From contig QNQO01006976.1 in the NCBI GenBank assembly GCA_003290165.1, positions 434,001-498,000 on the forward strand: a stretch of DNA of 64,000 nt, given 5' to 3'. Made by a program: the position numbers and the translations under genes. The stretch comes from Berberis thunbergii. Taxonomy: Eukaryota > Streptophyta > Magnoliopsida > Ranunculales > Berberidaceae. Positions 45,143 to 57,109 of this stretch are shown piece by piece. The notes beneath the pieces are model-generated. The model was not told the DNA's origin. It worked only from the letters and a program-made list of their open reading frames with translations, and did no database searches. Positions within the stretch are counted from its first letter, which is position 1. Every line of letters begins with the position of its first letter.

Positions 45143-47220
45143 TTGTTTCCCTTGAATTCACGGCGGACTCTCCTAAGGTCAGCAGTCTGAGGGAAAGATC
45201 CAATGGTAGTGGTTGGGAGGATTGGAAGGTTTAACTTCTTCTGCTGAGCATCCAATCTGGTACTCACATTTGTAGTTCTGCGGTGATCAGAGCCCTTCAA
45301 AGCAGCAGCCTGAGCAAATATAGACAGTAAAGATTAGTAAGCATGAAAATTTGTGAAACAGTAAAATACAAAATATCCTCAGATCACTTACGGCTTTCTG
45401 AACGCCCTCATTTGTCACCCTTGGGGAGGATTTTCTTGAAGCTTGAGCAGCAGCATTAGCAAAGAAAAAAGCTTGTCAATATAGCAAATACAGTGAGAAA
45501 AACACAACTATATTATTCGTTGTTCAGTATAATTATAAATATTTATAGATCTGGGTAAATCAAATTGCCAAGTCCCAGTATGATAGCATGCCACTATAGG
45601 GTCTGAGGTTCTTAGGAAAACATCAAAGTGACATTGACCACCATACTGAACAATTATAGGGCCATAAAATTTGATTGATGCATGCCAACAGCAAACATAC
45701 AAAAATAGAAACTTTGGAACTAAAGATAAGAATGGATACCTCATCCTTTTGGCCAGACAATGCCTTCGCCAAGGCGTTCACTTCAACAACCTTCTGTGCA
45801 GGCAAATGCAAGCCATGATTTGATTTCATCATCTAGCTTGGTCTCGTTGATCAAATCGACAGCACTGTGGAGGAGTGAGCATGAGGTGGAAACCAACAAC
45901 TTGTCTGAATAGGATAATTGATATCATGATAAATCAGTTCAACCTGATTGATTAATAAAAAAAAACTAGTGCATCGTGTTTGTAGGATGATTACCTTTGC
46001 CCACAATGCCTACGAGAGTCTGAAGGGTACTGACAGACGCAGCAAGATCATTAGCCCAGATATTCCTTCCATCAACCACACCATCAAAGAGGTATTTGTC
46101 CGAAGGGAATCCACCTTTAATCAGATCAAAGGTTTGAGTCCCTCGAACCAAATCAAACCCTACTCCTGTAACACCCTTCAAAGAAGTGATTGTCTTGTAT
46201 GCCTTAGCTGGAACATCAGCAAAGTATGTCTCATTGATAACATTAAGGCTAGACAGAGTTGATTCTAGTTCAAAATAAGCCTGAGTAAATGCTTGAAGTT
46301 GGTGAGCCTCAAGATCCAACACTAGGGTGGGCTCATCAAACTGAATCCAAGAAGCACCGGCAGCCTTCAACTCAGTAACTACTTCCCTGCAAAAAATGTG
46401 ATCATCATTCATTAGTTCTAACTAATTGGAGTGGGCATACTAGGAAATATAGATAGCAACACTCATGGGCAGACTTACTTGTACACTGGAAGAATGCTTC
46501 CGAGAAGGGAGAGAAGAGAAAAGGATTTCTCTACACCCTTGGCGGCTTTGATAGCAACAAGTAAGAGACAGGGCCTACAAGGACTGGGACGGTCACAAGG
46601 CCAAGCTGCAAAACAGAAATAAGGAAATATTTAAGGAGACTTAACCATTACCAGTAATATCAACATGGCATAGCTCTACCATTACAATTCGACTAATAAT
46701 AAAATTCCTGAGTGCACATACCGCCTTGGGCCTATTTGTATTCATTCACTGCCTTGTGGGAAGAATAAGTGAACTTGGTCTCTGGTCCCAACTCAGGGAC
46801 AATGAAATGGCTGCATCAATTAGAACCCAATTAATACACAAAACTCCATGGATCAATGAAACTTGTTTGAAATTATGAAAAAGGATATCATAACTTACTA
46901 GTTGGTGTCAAACCACTTGGTCATTTCCATAGCAGGTACAGAGGCATTTCCTCTGGCCATGGAGAAGTAGGTGTCAAACCCAATCTCACCACCAGTCCAG
47001 TTGTATCTGGAAGGAACAGCTCGATCATCGCTGTAGCGTCAAGCACTTGATCATAGTATGAAAAGGTGTTGTTGGGGATTTACTTGATCCCGACCGAAGA
47101 CATTTGCTTTCAAATGGAGGACCTGAGATCAGCAGAAACCTTCTGCAAATCCTCGGCAGTGGTCTTGCCATCCCAGAAGATTCCAAGGCGAACTTGAGCT
47201 CTCTTTTGGGCCCATGCGAG
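45143..47220 (-). pseudogene. Cobalamin-independent methionine synthase, N-terminal half
   Basis: Exons in order match plant MetE-type methionine synthase, which transfers a methyl group from methyltetrahydrofolate to homocysteine in the cytosol and plastid: FWDGKTTAEDLQKVSADLRS (about 47190), [59 protein letters not shown] (46600), [20 protein letters not shown] to [20 protein letters not shown] (46390-45970), [20 protein letters not shown] (about 45840) and [20 protein letters not shown] (45200-45150). Stops replace a Trp and a Tyr/Ser codon near 47110 and 47080, and there are frameshifts near 47035 and 46530. The catalytic zinc-binding C-terminal domain is absent. It is clearly a dead copy. 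Confidence 0.93.
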
Positions 47221-47359
47221 GATATCCAACAATATGTGATGCCATTTTTTCTGGTTCACATCAAGAAAAAAAATCAAAATCTCATGGTACCCAAACAAGT
47301 AATTGCAAAGAAAATGTTGCATATGAATTACCCCCATATATATTTTAATGATTTAATCT

Positions 47360-48170
47360 AGATGTGAATGCACGTGTGATTGTGATAACAAAATTCAGTT
47401 CAATTGATTTCTCTAAAATAATGAAAATCAAAGAGTTGAGTGGATGAGTATCGAATGGGATGGGTGTTTCACTTGTATTAGTACATTATAAAAACTGAAA
47501 ACACATTTAGAAAGCATAGGAGATCCGCAAAAACAAGTTTGTAGGAATGAATCTAAACAAGATCTCCATAGATCTTTAGTAACTGAATGAAAAATAAGAG
47601 TTTCAGATCCATCTCAATCTCTATCTAGTAAAGTATGTGTGATGCAAAGAAGAAACTGAAGGGGATTTAACGAAAACAGATGTTGGAAAACCTACAATGA
47701 CAAGTTGGGTGGGATCTCTGAGTTAAGATCAGATCTGAAATTGTTCAAAAAGATTACACTAGCAGCATTGCTGAATTGAAAATCTTTTATGACATAAAGA
47801 TGCAAAAATGTAAAGTAGCTCTAAAATTACAAAGAGTCTCCCTAAATTTTTAGAAATCCGAAACTTGCACAAATAGAACATAAAGCAATGCCAATCAATC
47901 CATCGAAACAAACACCGAAATTGCAGAGATTGAAACTAGAAAATGTAACAGAACAACAATGAAGAAGGTGTTAGTTAAGCAAGCCTAAGTTTTGTCTTCA
48001 TTTCATTCAAGCTAACTAAAAATTAGTACAAAAAAGCAGAAAGAGAACTCAACGATTGATCGTTCAGAGCATAGATTGAACTACATTCACTTAATCGAAG
48101 CTAAAAATCACTCACATTAGAGAGCTTAAGAAGGAAGATCTAAACAAGCATATAGCGATCCTTAAGGAAA
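47360..48170 (-). other. Intron-like spacer of E4
   Basis: AT-rich, without coding similarity. It sits between the leader's donor at 48176 and the first methionine synthase exon, so it may be the first intron of a minus-sense transcript. Confidence 0.4.
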
Positions 48171-48176
48171 ACTTAC

Positions 48177-48480
48177 GAAGTCTAGGGTCACAGATTGATG
48201 AACCGATCCCTAGAAGAAGAAGCTCTCTCTGTCTCGCCTTCTACACTCTTCGTATTGCCTTCTCGACCGACTACTGCTCCTCCTCGACTTCTCCCTCTCT
48301 CTTTCCTTCTCCTTCTCCTTCTCCTTCTCTCTTTCCCTCTCCTTGAAATTTTAGGGTTTGAAGCAAATTATGGGTTGAAAATTGCAGAGTTGGGGGGAGA
48401 TGAAGCGGGAAGCAATTTTTTTTCACAAAATTTCGCCCATGAGAAATCGACTTACTTCTCCACACGTCCACGTGCAACAC
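48177..48480 (-). promoter_or_regulatory. E4 leader with splice donor
   Basis: Read on the minus strand, this is a segment with CAAACCCTAAAATTTC, then a GA-rich tract (AGAGAGAAGGAGAAGGAG), then CTAGACTTC followed by a GTAAGT donor at 48176. The AAACCCTA motif resembles the telo-box found in leaders of plant translation-related genes. The same leader is present in E1 (3367-3475). Promoter and exon function are inferred from position and orientation. Confidence 0.5.
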
Positions 48481-48484
48481 ACAT

Positions 48485-48699
48485 GCACTTTTGCAAGGGT
48501 TTTAAGCCGTTGGGTACTATAGCCACGGTTTTTAGCCGTGGCAATCACACCAACGGTTTAGAACCGTGGCCAAGCCTTGTTTTAGCCACGGTTTTAAGCC
48601 GTTTGGCACTATAGCCACGGTTTTTAGCCGTGGCAAACACACCAACGACTTAGAACCATGGCCACCCCTGTGTAGCTAATCAGGCCTTTTGGTGTAGTG
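48485..48699. repeat. E4 right subterminal palindromes
   Basis: About seven palindromic units occur in the same order as in E1 (3573-3787), including CTATAGCCACGGTTTTTAGC and ACACCAACGGTTTAGAACCG. They end at the TAGTG terminus. Confidence 0.9.
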
Positions 48700-49822
48700 T
48701 TCGCCGTATTTTGACTCGGATTAGTAAACTCATAGGGGTGCTTTTACATCTAATGCCCTAAATCCATCTTGTTTGGGAGTCAATTCTCTAAAGCTCGATA
48801 TATGATTCAATTAGAAATTTAAGGGAGTTAAACATTGCATAGTCCACACATATATCCTTGATATGTAAAAAAAATTCTTAATTTGTGTTAGTATCCATTG
48901 CCTTGGGTGTTTTATAAGATGAAAATTCCAATGAATTTTGATGCAGTAAGTCATGTATATATGAATTACTTTGAAGCTCCATAATTATGTGTTGGTTTAC
49001 ATTACACCAAAGGGACTTTTGGCTTCTCAATTGTCATGTATAAGTAACATACCATACTTTGGAGTTCCTAAAACTTATGAAGATTGTTATTTTAAATTTG
49101 CTAATGCATAAGAACCAAATTTATTTTTTTGGTGATACTTTACTCTTATTGACAATTTGTGGGATTTGTTGAATTGGAAGTCAAGACTTAACAATTGTTG
49201 AAAATAGCACAATGTTGTGGGTACCACTCTGGTAAACTCTCATGAGACTATAATTCGTCCATTAGGGACACTAAGGGGTTTAAAGGCTTGATGCATTCGC
49301 TAAATATAATCGAAAGTGCCAGCGAATATGGATATACTTTGGGGAGCAAAATCATAAAGACGAAATGAGTTAGAAAAGGAAAACAAAGAGCTGCAAATTC
49401 TCTCATTTCTCCTTGGTTACATGAATTGCTTTTTCATGTTGGCTGCTCTTTTGTCTTTCTTGCTGCTGCGATTCATTAAGAAGAGAGCTTGGAATTGTTT
49501 GAAGTTGTTGCGTGAAGAAAAAATTCGGGTTGCTACTGATTATCTGCTTGGAAGGAGCGTGAAGAGACAAAGAAGGGGGCCATGAATTGGCTAAATTGAA
49601 CTCTGATTTTGGAAGTGAACAGGGAGAGTTGTGTGATCTCTCCGAGCTGCGAAGATTTCTTCTTCTTGCTGCAATTGGGGCCTGAAGAAATCTTTGTTTC
49701 TGGGCTGCGAACTCTGACTGCTATGTGATTAATTGTTTCTCATGGTTGTTGTGTTTATTTCGTGACAGTTGAAGAACATATTTTGAAGTTGTTGTGATTC
49801 ATGAAGGACATAACCGCTTGTG
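48700..49822 (+). mobile_element. Athila-like retrotransposon segment between E4 and E5
   Basis: The first 150 bp match 37900-38040, the 3' region of the Athila copy next to E2 (for example TTTGGGAGTCA and TTAAACATTGCA). The rest resembles non-coding LTR-type sequence with no ORF. E5 interrupts it at 49822. The downstream pieces at 59016-59204 and 63495-64000 continue it. Confidence 0.55.
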
Positions 49823-49844
49823 CACTACAAGAAAAATTGTCATC

Positions 49845-50098
49845 AATAGCGTTTAAAAACCGCTATGATAGGATACCATAGCGGTTTAGTAACCGCTATG
49901 ACAGCCGGCGCTATAATAGACCCAGGGGATATTATAGCGGTTTTAAAACGCTATGGTAAGTTTGGCTTTTATAGCGTTTCAAAACTGCTATGGTAGCCTC
50001 TGCCATAGCGTTTTAAAAACGCTATAGTAGCCTCTAAAACCGCTATGGTAGACTCTGCCATAGCGTTTTAAAAACGCTATGGTAAGCATACATAGCAA
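49845..50098. repeat. E5 left subterminal palindromes
   Basis: About nine units such as CATAGCGTTTTAAAAACGCT and TATAGCGGTTTTAAAACGCT occur between the left terminus and the T-tract. The right end has only one or two degenerate units (58965-58985), an asymmetric layout. Confidence 0.88.
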
Positions 50099-50149
50099 TT
50101 TTTTTTTTTTTTTTTTAACTATCAAATGACTTTTATTACATCTCATAAG
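50099..50149 (-). terminator. Shared 3' module with A-tract and AATAAA (E5)
   Basis: On the minus strand, ATGAGATGTAATAAAAGTCA is followed by TTTGATAGTT and 18 A residues that abut the subterminal repeats. The same module, slightly diverged, is at 39506-39560 in E4. It is located downstream of all E5 fragments in their reading direction, so it may supply polyadenylation. Confidence 0.5.
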
Positions 50150-50720
50150 TTTTATGTCTAGAAAATAAAATTTTAAATGTGCCAAAGTTAAACAGAAGAA
50201 GAAGAAGTTTGCCAACTAAATATACAAAATTGATACCTTAATCCAGACATAGAGATCTGAGCATTTCAATCAAAGCCACACAATTATTATTTAGCTAAAT
50301 TCATCCAAGGAAATATTTTTATTTATCTATAATCCAGCATGTAATGACACAAAAGGAGCCATCTTAATGTCAACAAATTGATTACACCAATAAACGCCCA
50401 GTATCATAGGTTGCAAAAGACCAATCTAATGTAATGGTACATGAAAGCAGCAAACAGAAGATAGCCAACAAGCGCAAACCATTCTACGCCACAATCACCT
50501 AACTTTATGTTGATCAAAAGTTAGTGAATGCCATACATTTCTCCCTTCCCACATACGCTGAAAGCTCTGCAAAGCACCTGTCCATGCAAATAAGAATTGG
50601 ATCATTCAGTCAGACCATCACCACCCCCACCAAAAAAAACGCATGAATTCCCCACCCATGAATAAATACATCTATGATTTTTTCCTCTTCAATTTATAAG
50701 GATGCACAGGGCAGACTTTC
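50150..50720. other. No gene seen
   Basis: AT-rich sequence downstream of the AKR2 fragment in the minus sense. It could include AKR2's 3' untranslated region. I see no coding similarity. Confidence 0.4.
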
Positions 50721-50732
50721 AATATTACCTTC

Positions 50733-52258
50733 TCATACAAATGCATCCTTTTCAAGCAGTTTCAGTACCTCCTGCTGGTTGTTCAGCTTGGCAACATCAA
50801 TGGGCGTCTTCCCATCCAAGTTCTGGAGAGTGCTGCAGAAAGTGAAAGAATATCTAAGCATGGAACTATATGGTAAAGGCAACCCTAAGTTTAGTGTGAG
50901 AAATATTGACTTACACGGCAGCACCGTTTTCCAACAGAAGTGCTACACACTCTTTCCTTCCATAGCCAGCGGCATAATGAAGGGCAGTGTTTTATTTTTA
51001 TCCAATGCATCAACTGCCGCTCCAGCTTCAAGGAGGACTTGAGCACATTTTACCTAGAATGAGCAAGATTGTTTTAGTTTTGTTTCTTTGAAGCCCTCAA
51101 AAATATTGCTCGAGGAAATTCTGCTTGTTTATTCAAAGGCTGCTACAATATTGTCAGGAAAGAGAGAAGAGATGGGCAATCCAGTTCTAAGATCTTTTTT
51201 TGGCTCACTCTATCTCTAAATAAATAATAGAGAAACAAAAATAGTGCATTTTCTTTTTATATAGTGAATTTAAAATAAAAATATACATTATTTATTGGGC
51301 TGAAAGAATTACAGAAAGAAACTTTAAAAATAGCATGTCTATTACGAACGCGTAAAGGATTATCCTACCTCACCATATCCACATGCAAAATGCAAAGCTA
51401 TTCTCCCCTCTTAATCCTCTTCGTCTTTATCAGCCCCAGATGCAAGTGCAGTCTTCAAACCCTATTGCAGCAACATAACTGATAAGCTTCAAATGGCGAA
51501 CTTATATAACACTGACACGATAAAATGAAAATACAAACACTAGGTGTAGCCCATAATCAAGTAAAATTCATAAGCAGCAGGGAAACATGTGTGATTGTAT
51601 AGTGGAAGGAGAACAAATGCTCAGTGCCAACAATTCTGGCACATTCCCTTAATGCTGGAAGACTGCAAAAATTGCAATGAAATTCAACTGCAGGAAACTA
51701 TTTACAGAGAAGCTTTCTTCAAAAGAGCCTGTAAGTTGAAAATGTTGTGGAACACAGCAAAACCCTGATCACGGCTTCAGCAAGGACATCTAAGGTAAAA
51801 TTTTGGCTTGGCTTATTCTATTAAATTGAAAACTACTTGTTGATCGTGTGTTCACTGATCTGCATGAAGTCAAACTTATATACTTCTATAAGTCACGCGG
51901 TGACTACTCACCAATCAATTATTTTTCACCTCCCTCAAATTCTCCAGCATGCTTGATGTAGCTGGATCCTATAGCAACAATTAATTAAATTGTGCATTAC
52001 TCTTTAGAACATATTACATCAAACAACTGAAAAATGTAAAGCAGATCATACCTGAATCAACGCATTACCAAGGCGCTCAGCCATAGTCATGAATTGAGGA
52101 TTCTGCATAACTTGTTGCATGGTAGAGTAGTATTGATTTGTATCGAGCATAGGTATGCCATTATCATTTGAACTTTGAACACTCTTTTGAAGCTGCTCAG
52201 CCATCTGATTGAATGCGGGATCTTTTGCTATCTGCTCAGCTAATTCCTTTTGCTATAG
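50733..52258 (-). pseudogene. AKR2 ankyrin-repeat chaperone fragment
   Basis: Exons match plant AKR2, the cytosolic factor that binds and delivers chloroplast outer-envelope and some peroxisomal membrane proteins. In order: [20 protein letters not shown] to [20 protein letters not shown] and RLGNALIQ (52258-52053), SSMLENLREV (about 51950), LKTALASGADKDEED then a stop then GRIALHFACGYGEV (51465-51370), KCAQVLLEAGAAVDALDKNK with a frame break then [13 protein letters not shown] (51050-50910), and [20 protein letters not shown] to KDAFV with the natural stop (50830-50733). The ankyrin repeats and true C-terminus are present. The N-terminal part is missing. At least one stop and one shift make it non-functional. 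Confidence 0.92.
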
Positions 52259-52269
52259 GTATGCCTAAT

Positions 52270-53360
52270 CTTTCTCTCCATGGATCACCTCTCTCTCACG
52301 CTCGCTCTCACGCTCTTTGACCTAAAATAAAGCCCTAATCTCAAGCAGAAAGAAAGCAATCACAAGAGCCACAAATAACCAATCTATCAAATTTCACAAA
52401 CTAAGGTAACTTTACCACCATCAAATTCACTCCAAAGAGTGTTTGATTGATTGATTCAACATAAACCCTAAAGAAGAGAAACTATCATCATCACATCATA
52501 TAACATCAACATAAACCCTAGATTGTTCTTCTTTTCTAGATGAAAAGGGGGAGTCAATAGTTTCACTTATATCTATCTAAATCTTGTTGGTCACACCCTA
52601 TAATAATTAAGGAGAACATGTCGCAATCCAAGACTCGGATTCCAATCCTTTTTCAATGTGTTGACGCAAATCTCACCATTGGTAGCAATGTTGGGATGGA
52701 AGATTTTTGTCAGAAAATAACCTAACAATTGAATAAGAAGCGTCTTAGCTCAATAAAGATGAAATACACAGCTAACTATTTGAAGCTAGCAAAGTTTTCC
52801 ATATAAATTTTGAAACAAAATTCTCTATAACTATGAATGCTGAAGTCCAATAGTGGATATCCACATTAAAACGACAAAAGCATATCTCCAAAGCATCCAC
52901 TTTTGTGGATTCTTCAAACATGCTTCTATTCCAAAATAATCACATGTTTACTGATTCACAATAGCAAAGCTCAAAATTGATGATCCATCCACCATCCAAC
53001 AACGAACAACAAGGACACCAAATAGAGTAAACAAGCTAGTTCCCAAAGACAAAATTGATAGAGATTTGATAAGTTGGACTTTAGAGACCTTCTACCATTA
53101 GATTGTCCAAAAGAATGAAACATCTGTAATCACTCATTCAGGTTAATCACTTTGGAAATAGGAATCCCTACCAACTGTAATGGATTTCTACCAAATAATG
53201 GCTTCCATCCATGCTTCTTATTATTTGATTCAAAGTAAGATTTACTCAACTACCAAAATCATGATTGCCATACAGAATACAACACATTGAAAGTTGTACA
53301 ACACAAACTTACCCACAACATAACATAGTATAAGAGAAAATAAGTTAAACACACCTTTGG
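52270..53360. other. No gene seen
   Basis: Spacer between the AKR2 and UBC22 fragments. It has short CACGCTCGCTCTCACG-like repeats at 52300 and AAACCCTAAA and AAACCCTAGA motifs near 52470-52520. These resemble a captured 5' leader of AKR2 on the minus strand. No ORF of note. Confidence 0.35.
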
Positions 53361-53363
53361 GTG

Positions 53364-53655
53364 GGGTATGCGGGAAATCGTGACACAGTACCAATTTCAT
53401 GCGAAAAGCACCATTCTCATATGGAGTTCCAGCTGCAAACAAATATTACTTCTATTCAGAATCAAAGTTGCAACAAGAAACCGAAGAAAACAGGATCAGT
53501 GACAGAAACTACATACCAGGACCCTCAATATCAGCAAATATAGTGGAGAAATCATCATCATTAATTACCACATTGATGCCCTCTGGTGGGCATTCATCTA
53601 GATTCTTTAGTTCCTTTGCAAGTTGCTTTATCACGTTAGGTGGCAAGTTTTCATT
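53364..53655 (-). pseudogene. UBC22-like ubiquitin-conjugating E2 fragment
   Basis: Two exons match the N-terminal half of the UBE2S/UBC22 class of E2 enzymes, which extend ubiquitin chains: NLPPNVIKQLAKELKNLDEC to NVVINDDDFSTIFADIEGP (about 53655-53522) and AGTPYENGAFRMKLVLCHDF with PHTPPKG (53435-53364), separated by a GT-AG intron. The fragment ends before the HPN motif and the catalytic cysteine, so no E2 activity is possible. Reading frame is intact over what remains. Same strand as its neighbours. Confidence 0.88.
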
Positions 53656-54109
53656 GGTTGCCTGTTGTAATAGATACAGAAACAGCAATAAACCAATAAG
53701 TAATAATACCGCTCTTATAATTCATATAAACACTATAAACAGAATGAGGACACACACACGTGGCATCTGACCATCATCCCAACCACAAATTAGTTAACTC
53801 CAAACCATAGCCTCCACTATGTAGGACCTAAATGAACCTCCTATTCAAACGTCAACTGCATTGGTTAGAACTGTTTTACATATGCCATTTTTCAAGCCTA
53901 TCCTCAATTTATATGTATACATAACAAAACAAAACTATTATCTTCTGATAATATCGCTAGACCAAAGTAGAAATTTTATAAATGAGGAAGTGGACTGCAT
54001 CCTTGCCGGCCATTCCAGTGCACGTGCACGATGGCACATACTGCACCCACTCAAATAAACCAAAACAGTTAACATCAGTAATACTAGGACTTTGAGAGGC
54101 CTAGTATTC

Positions 54110-54455
54110 AAGTCAGCTGTTTTCTCCTGGCCCTCAACGTCTTGTAATCCTCTTACGTAGTTAACCGCATAGGTGCCAACAACAAAGTACCCAAAAGAAT
54201 GGATCCCTGACAACATCCCTGCAGACAGAGAACAGTAAACATTAGAATGTGGAACATTAAACAATTCCCAGCGGTCACGAGAGAGGACAGTAGGCTTACA
54301 CTTTGTAAACATATTCCCATTCACCAAATACAATAATCAAAAAAGTTGCAAATGGCAAAGATAATGCATTGTTTAGCAACACCATTGAAACTTCATTAAG
54401 AGACCCAGATGGGGTTGATTGCTTTGCAGTGTCCATGACCCGCCTTAGGGTCAGC
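54110..54455 (-). pseudogene. GONST1-like GDP-mannose transporter fragment
   Basis: The minus strand encodes LTLRRVMDTAKQSTPSGSLN, then EVSMVLLNNALSLPFATFLI and FGEWEYVYKV (54455-54305). This matches Golgi GDP-mannose transporters of the nucleotide-sugar transporter family (SMVLLNNxLSLP is typical). A second piece, GDVVRDPFFWVL-like (about 54240-54200), may be the next exon. The frame is then lost. Only about 60 of 330-plus residues remain. GONST1 itself is my best guess. GONST2 is possible. Confidence 0.68.
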
Positions 54456-54796
54456 TGAGAAGGAACAAACAGCAAAAATCAATTGGTCAGTAAACAGAGG
54501 CTAAGAAAAAAACCAAAATCTTTCCCTAGGCATATTCATCCACAAGGTAATCAACATTTTTATTGAGTAAACTGAACGAGGAAAACAATAAATATGAACT
54601 TACAATTTCTCATTTAAAATGGTTGTGGAGTGATTTCCCCTAGGAGCTTTCATACTTGCAATCATGGACCAAGATCTTTCCCTACGATCAAGTCGCTCAG
54701 CGGAAGTGTGATAGCATAAAAAGATGAGGATCATTAAAATTTAGGAAGGCTTACTTTAGAGGATTTTCATGCATTGAATCAAACCATGAGTTATAG

Positions 54797-55453
54797 TTAA
54801 AAAGAACAATGCTTTGAAAATTGTATAAAGGTAGACCATCTCTTACCAACAATCAATGCATGCTTGACTCCTGGTTCTAACAGATCCCTCCATGATGGAC
54901 CCTTTGCAACAACTTCAGATGGATGGACCATAGCAGGTCCAACCGGGTGCTGCTGCATGAGTTCCTTAGAATAAAGAGCAGGCTGGCTTACTAAAGCAGC
55001 AGCTTGAATAAATTCCCCTCCTTCTGGAACTTCACCACCACCTGGAAGCGAAACAAGTGACCCGCAACGAGATCCAGCCACACCTTCCTCATGCAAATAT
55101 ATCCTCTTGAATCCTCCTTCTTTCTTTCCATCAGCAACTTCTCTTTCAGTCCATTTCCATGCTAGCTGCCAACCGCCGCCAATACCCATAGCTGGCTCCC
55201 CACTGGCCGATTGCATGAGACTGCTATGACGCCTCATGTTCATAATGCTGCCATGGGAAGCAGGAGGAATCATGTCTTTCTCCATGCTTGTGGTTTGACG
55301 TGAGAGCAATGGGCTCTGTAAATTGTCATCAGAATCGTCTCCAATCATGTTAAATAGTAAGGTATCAAGGGTCAATAAGAGTGACATACCAGGTCTCTGT
55401 ACTTTCACTGCTACAAGCTCGCCTGAGTGCAGATGAGCTGCAAATGCCAACAA
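54797..55453 (-). CDS. Chimeric ORF: ABC1-kinase exon fused to tonoplast sugar transporter exon
   Basis: An uninterrupted minus-strand frame of 218 codons begins with the end of an ABC1/UbiB kinase exon (HLHSGELVAVKVQRPGMSLL, then TLDTLLFNMIG). It passes directly, in frame and without an intron, into the large loop of a tonoplast monosaccharide transporter (DDNLQSPLLSRQTTSMEKDM, KEGGFKRIYLHEEGVAGSRC, QAAALVSQPALYSKELMQQH, DLLEPGVKHALIVG). The junction is at about 55335. The kinase part holds the VAVKVQRPG lysine motif. The sugar-transporter part has no membrane helix. Codons 200-218 are not transporter sequence. The first ATG lies in unrelated residues just upstream of the exon, so translation in vivo is uncertain. 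Confidence 0.7.
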   Translation of the reverse strand: MLAFAAHLHSGELVAVKVQRPGMSLLLTLDTLLFNMIGDDSDDNLQSPLLSRQTTSMEKDMIPPASHGSIMNMRRHSSLMQSASGEPAMGIGGGWQLAWKWTEREVADGKKEGGFKRIYLHEEGVAGSRCGSLVSLPGGGEVPEGGEFIQAAALVSQPALYSKELMQQHPVGPAMVHPSEVVAKGPSWRDLLEPGVKHALIVGKRWSTFIQFSKHCSF

Positions 55454-55940
55454 GAAATGTAAGGGTTTATGTTAGTCAATGACAAATCTAATATACATTT
55501 TGAGGAAATAAAAGTATAATGTAAAGAAACGCAAACATAGTTTAAGACAGAATGTCCTCTCATCAGGAAAGCAATTACGAACTCTCTAACCTTTATACAC
55601 CTGCCCTAAGGATGCAGCTGCTATGGGTTCAGAGCTGATGTCTGCAAATATTTTCGAAATTGGAGCACCCAACTGGGACTCGATGGACTTAATGGCAACA
55701 GTAGTTGGAAATGGAGGTATTTGATCCTAGCATCGAGGAAAGTTTCAAGCATTAAATGTTGTGATCTAGAAATCTGCACAGCACATCAATCACTTGCTCA
55801 CACATCCAATTTTCAGAAGTTGGTTAATAGGGCAAGGAAGCTAATTTACGTGTAATTTAGCAAGTTCCTGGCAGTAAACAGTAGGTAAAATGTCTGGCCG
55901 AGTGCTCAGAGCCTGTCCAAGCTGGCCAAACAATAAAAAT
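55385..55940 (-). pseudogene. ABC1/UbiB-family atypical kinase fragment
   Basis: Three exons with intact splice borders: LGQALSTRPDILPTVYCQEL (55935-55862), DQIPPFPTTVAIKSIESQLG to EPIAAASLGQVYK (55726-55592), and HLHSGELVAVKVQRPGM (55441-55385, shared with the chimeric ORF). They match plant ABC1K proteins of plastids or mitochondria, which act in prenylquinone metabolism. The A-rich loop AAASLGQVY and the VAVKVQRPG lysine are kept. The catalytic and metal-binding residues further downstream are missing. Confidence 0.88.
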
Positions 55941-56011
55941 GTAAGATATCCCCAGCAAGGAATCCAAGAATAACCTAGCACTGCCTCTAAAACATGAATA
56001 GACAACCATCA

Positions 56012-56370
<359 letters not shown>

Positions 56371-56379
56371 GATTACAAC

Positions 56380-57040
56380 AAGATTAAGTCAGTTTTCTAA
56401 CATATGCCATATACTTTTTTTTTGTCAGATAAGGTCATAGTGTTTCCCTATAAAGGCAGAGTAGCAATGAAGGAGGATCTAAAACCAAACAAGAAATGAG
56501 ATAAGATTTGATTGAATTTCGAGTAAATTGGATGTAAAGCCAAATGTTGAGAGTCACGTCTATTTACATCCCAAGGTTTAGAATCCAAACTTTCTTCAAA
56601 CCCCATTATCACCAAATGTTTGAAAACGGTAATTCCAACATCAAAATGATTCAATTAATCAAAAAAAAATAACACAAACTAAACAATAAAGATATGATTT
56701 TTATCAAGAAAAAAACACAGATTCAAACATTTTCCCTAAATCGATTGAGATTCGAAGTAAAACCTTCGATGGGGGTGTAGATCTAATGAAATCCTAAAAG
56801 ACAAATGTAAAAAATGCTATCAGCAAATGCTATCAAAGATGATGTGTTGTGTATTGTTTCATAATCACTAAAGGACAAATCCAAGTTCAAGAATCATGGT
56901 ATCAATGCATATCTTTGAATAAATATTCCGAAGACTTGATTTGTGAAGACATATACTTACACATGGGCCTGTTAGTGGCCACAAAAGCAATCTTTGAAAA
57001 CGTGCCATGTCACAGGGTATGAAACTTAATAAGATGTTTC
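56380..57040. other. No gene seen
   Basis: AT-rich sequence. The minus-strand frame 56448-56654 is short and unrecognised. A TATCAGCAAATGC(TATCA) microrepeat is at 56815-56835. Confidence 0.4.
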
Positions 57041-57109
57041 TACTTAAACTAAACCAAAAAAAAAATCATATGTCCAAAGTAAGTACAATATATTTAAAAC
57101 GAAGTACAA

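Larger units (their letters stand above)
39197..48699 (-). mobile_element. CACTA element E4, complete, 9,503 bp
   Basis: The left terminus CACTACACCAAAAATGG starts at 39197. The right end is CCTTTTGGTGTAGTG to 48699. The target duplication is TTC on both sides. Subterminal palindromes are of the AACGG family shared with E1 and E2, and the right 415 bp match E1. The content is four identified host-gene fragments plus one unidentified coiled-coil segment, all on the minus strand: methionine synthase, coiled coil, GrpE, ascorbate peroxidase, SNF2. No transposase is present, so the element is non-autonomous. Confidence 0.95.
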
